In this document: positions 62,943-64,000 of the stretch, piece by piece | Numbering within the stretch: the first letter of the stretch is position 1 | Layout of the letters: each line of letters starts with the position of its first letter | NCBI RefSeq assembly: GCF_014892575.1 | Contig: NZ_JADBGI010000003.1 | Location: 211,915 to 275,914, forward strand | Direction: 5' to 3' | Length of the DNA stretch: 64,000 nt | From: Nocardiopsis coralli | GTDB taxonomy: Bacteria > Actinomycetota > Actinomycetes > Streptosporangiales > Streptosporangiaceae | The notes under the pieces: generated by a model | Told to the model about the DNA's origin: nothing | Database searches by the model: none | The model's input: the letters and a program-made list of their open reading frames with translations, nothing else | Program-made: the position numbers and the translations under genes

Positions 62943-64000
62943 TCAGGGGGTGCCGTCCGGCCCCGGGGGTTCGCGGCGCGCCCGCGTGCGGACGGTCCGG
63001 GTCGAGTTGGTGTCCAGCGTCATCTCGTCGACCTTGTCGACCTGGGAGCGCAGCCGCACGGTCCCGGTCCCGGCGTCGACCACGTCCACGACCCTGGAGA
63101 GCAGCCGGGTGGTCTCCTCGTCCCCGGACTCGTGCGCCAGGGCCACGGCGCGTCCCAGCCGGGTGGTGGCTGTGTCCTCGTCGCCGTCGCGGCGGGCGGC
63201 CAGGCCCTCCTGGATGGCCTCGGCGAGCTCGGCCTGCCCGGTGTAGTGGGCGACCCTCGGATCGATCCCGGTGGAGCGCTCCTCGTCGGCGGTCCACTCG
63301 GCGAGGATGTTCCCGGAGGCCAGGACCCGGTCCTCGGCCCCGTCGCCGCCGGGCAGCACCACACGGACCCACCCCGCGCGCATCTGGCGGCCCGGGTCGC
63401 CGGGCGGCACCTCCACGCACACGTGGTAGTCGCGGCTCTCGGCGCCCCAGGAACCGGTGGGGTAGTCCCCGGCCTGTGGAACCCGTTCGACCGCGCGGGC
63501 GGTGAGCTCCTGCACGGTGGGTGCGACCTGTTTGACGTAGCGCACCACGGCGTTCTGCGGGGTCCACAGCCGCAGGGCGACGTCGGCCACGGACTTGCCC
63601 ATCGAGGTGCGGGCCATGGCGCGGAAGTCCTCGACCAGGTCGTCCGGGTCGGCGATCAGCCCCGGACCGCCGCCGAGCAGGGCCTCGTCGATGAGGCGCA
63701 GGTCTTCGACGCGCCAGTCGGTGCCCACGCCCCGGCAGTCGCACACGAAGGTTCCGGCCAGGGACTCGAGGGTCTCGGTGAACTCCGCGCGGGACTCGTT
63801 GTTCTGCCCGTCGGTGAGCAGGATCGTGTGCCTGGGCCCGTCGGCGCCCTCGAACAGCGACGCCGCACGCTTCAACCACGCGCCCATGCGGGTGCCGCCG
63901 TCGGCCCGCAGCCGCCCGATCGCCTCGTACGCCTCCGCGCGCGTGCGGTCGTCGACCTCCACGAGTGCGGGACGCGAGGGGTAGATCATCTGCGCCTCGC
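62943..64000 (-). CDS. VWA-domain protein (5' end beyond the window)
   Basis: The frame is open at the right edge, so 352 C-terminal residues are seen; ATG 63989 is probably internal, because the codons before it (E-A-Q) continue the domain. GGTRMGAWLKRAASLF and HTILLTDGQNNES are MIDAS motifs 2 and 3 of a von Willebrand A domain. A beta-rich C-terminal part follows, ending in an Arg/Pro tail. It forms an operon with the FHA, GlnX and GlnH genes. It is probably a cytoplasmic scaffold of the sensing system (inference). Confidence 0.88.
   Translation of the reverse strand, partial: EAQMIYPSRPALVEVDDRTRAEAYEAIGRLRADGGTRMGAWLKRAASLFEGADGPRHTILLTDGQNNESRAEFTETLESLAGTFVCDCRGVGTDWRVEDLRLIDEALLGGGPGLIADPDDLVEDFRAMARTSMGKSVADVALRLWTPQNAVVRYVKQVAPTVQELTARAVERVPQAGDYPTGSWGAESRDYHVCVEVPPGDPGRQMRAGWVRVVLPGGDGAEDRVLASGNILAEWTADEERSTGIDPRVAHYTGQAELAEAIQEGLAARRDGDEDTATTRLGRAVALAHESGDEETTRLLSRVVDVVDAGTGTVRLRSQVDKVDEMTLDTNSTRTVRTRARREPPGPDGTP

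Overview
The window is 64 kb of high-GC actinobacterial DNA. Frequent GTG and TTG starts, 4-bp start/stop overlaps (GTGA, ATGA), a paired ClpP operon, an HTH/DUF5753 protein with a DUF397 partner, a SARP regulator, NB-ARC/TPR proteins and a GlnH-GlnX-FHA-VWA cluster suggest a filamentous actinomycete. A Nocardiopsis-like member of the Streptosporangiales is my best guess; this is an inference from gene content, not a measurement.

Layout. (1) 1-11464: the end of a type IV secretion/conjugation module (SCO6880-type protein, VirB4-like ATPase, VirD4/TraG-like coupling protein, DUF4913) followed by co-oriented cargo (nucleoside-hydrolase-like, HAD-like, beta-propeller lipoprotein, an unknown, a glycosyltransferase). 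Two cargo proteins share a C-terminal APSFL motif. (2) 11669-25574: pdxK, then two copies of a paired locus made of a GT-B (TagF-like) gene facing a STAND/NB-ARC-TPR gene, with an oxidoreductase, a small GlsB-type membrane protein and a large SARP regulator. (3) 25874-29262: HTH/DUF397 signalling genes, small proteins and a PopR/ClgR-like regulator. (4) 29434-31463: two clpP genes and a MarR repressor. (5) 31700-38549: a complete Mrp Na+/H+ antiporter operon with A+B fused. (6) 38632-47088: two frameshifted accessory genes, an aldehyde dehydrogenase with its DUF779 partner and GAF regulator, a GltS-type symporter and a 3-hydroxyisobutyryl-CoA hydrolase-like enzyme. (7) 47264-51362: the third GT-B/STAND pair. 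(8) 51537-59785: MFS/TetR, DUF418, a two-component system, an SDR, idi and DUF6221. (9) 59926-64000: a glutamate-sensing cluster (GlnH, GlnX, FHA, VWA) running off the end.

The most unusual content is the three-copy GT-B/STAND system. In all three loci the two genes converge tail to tail. Two of the three GT-B genes carry a non-triplet tandem repeat at exactly the same codon, just after an HGxGYNKY motif: about 7.9 copies of an 8-bp unit at 12956-13018 and 12 copies of a 7-bp unit at 47649-47732. The first copy is out of frame (OFF) and loss of one unit would restore it; the second is in frame (ON). This is the architecture of a phase-variable contingency locus. The third copy (20296-21974) lacks the repeat and is split into two overlapping frames. 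My working hypothesis is a phase-variable surface-glycan or phage-interaction system paired with a STAND sensor.

Other points of note are a 56-60 bp hairpin element with a conserved loop present twice between convergent genes, a G7 run that breaks a reading frame, a P-loop lysine loss in one STAND protein, a MarR-type palindrome over the mrp promoter, and a coiled-coil extension on MrpC.
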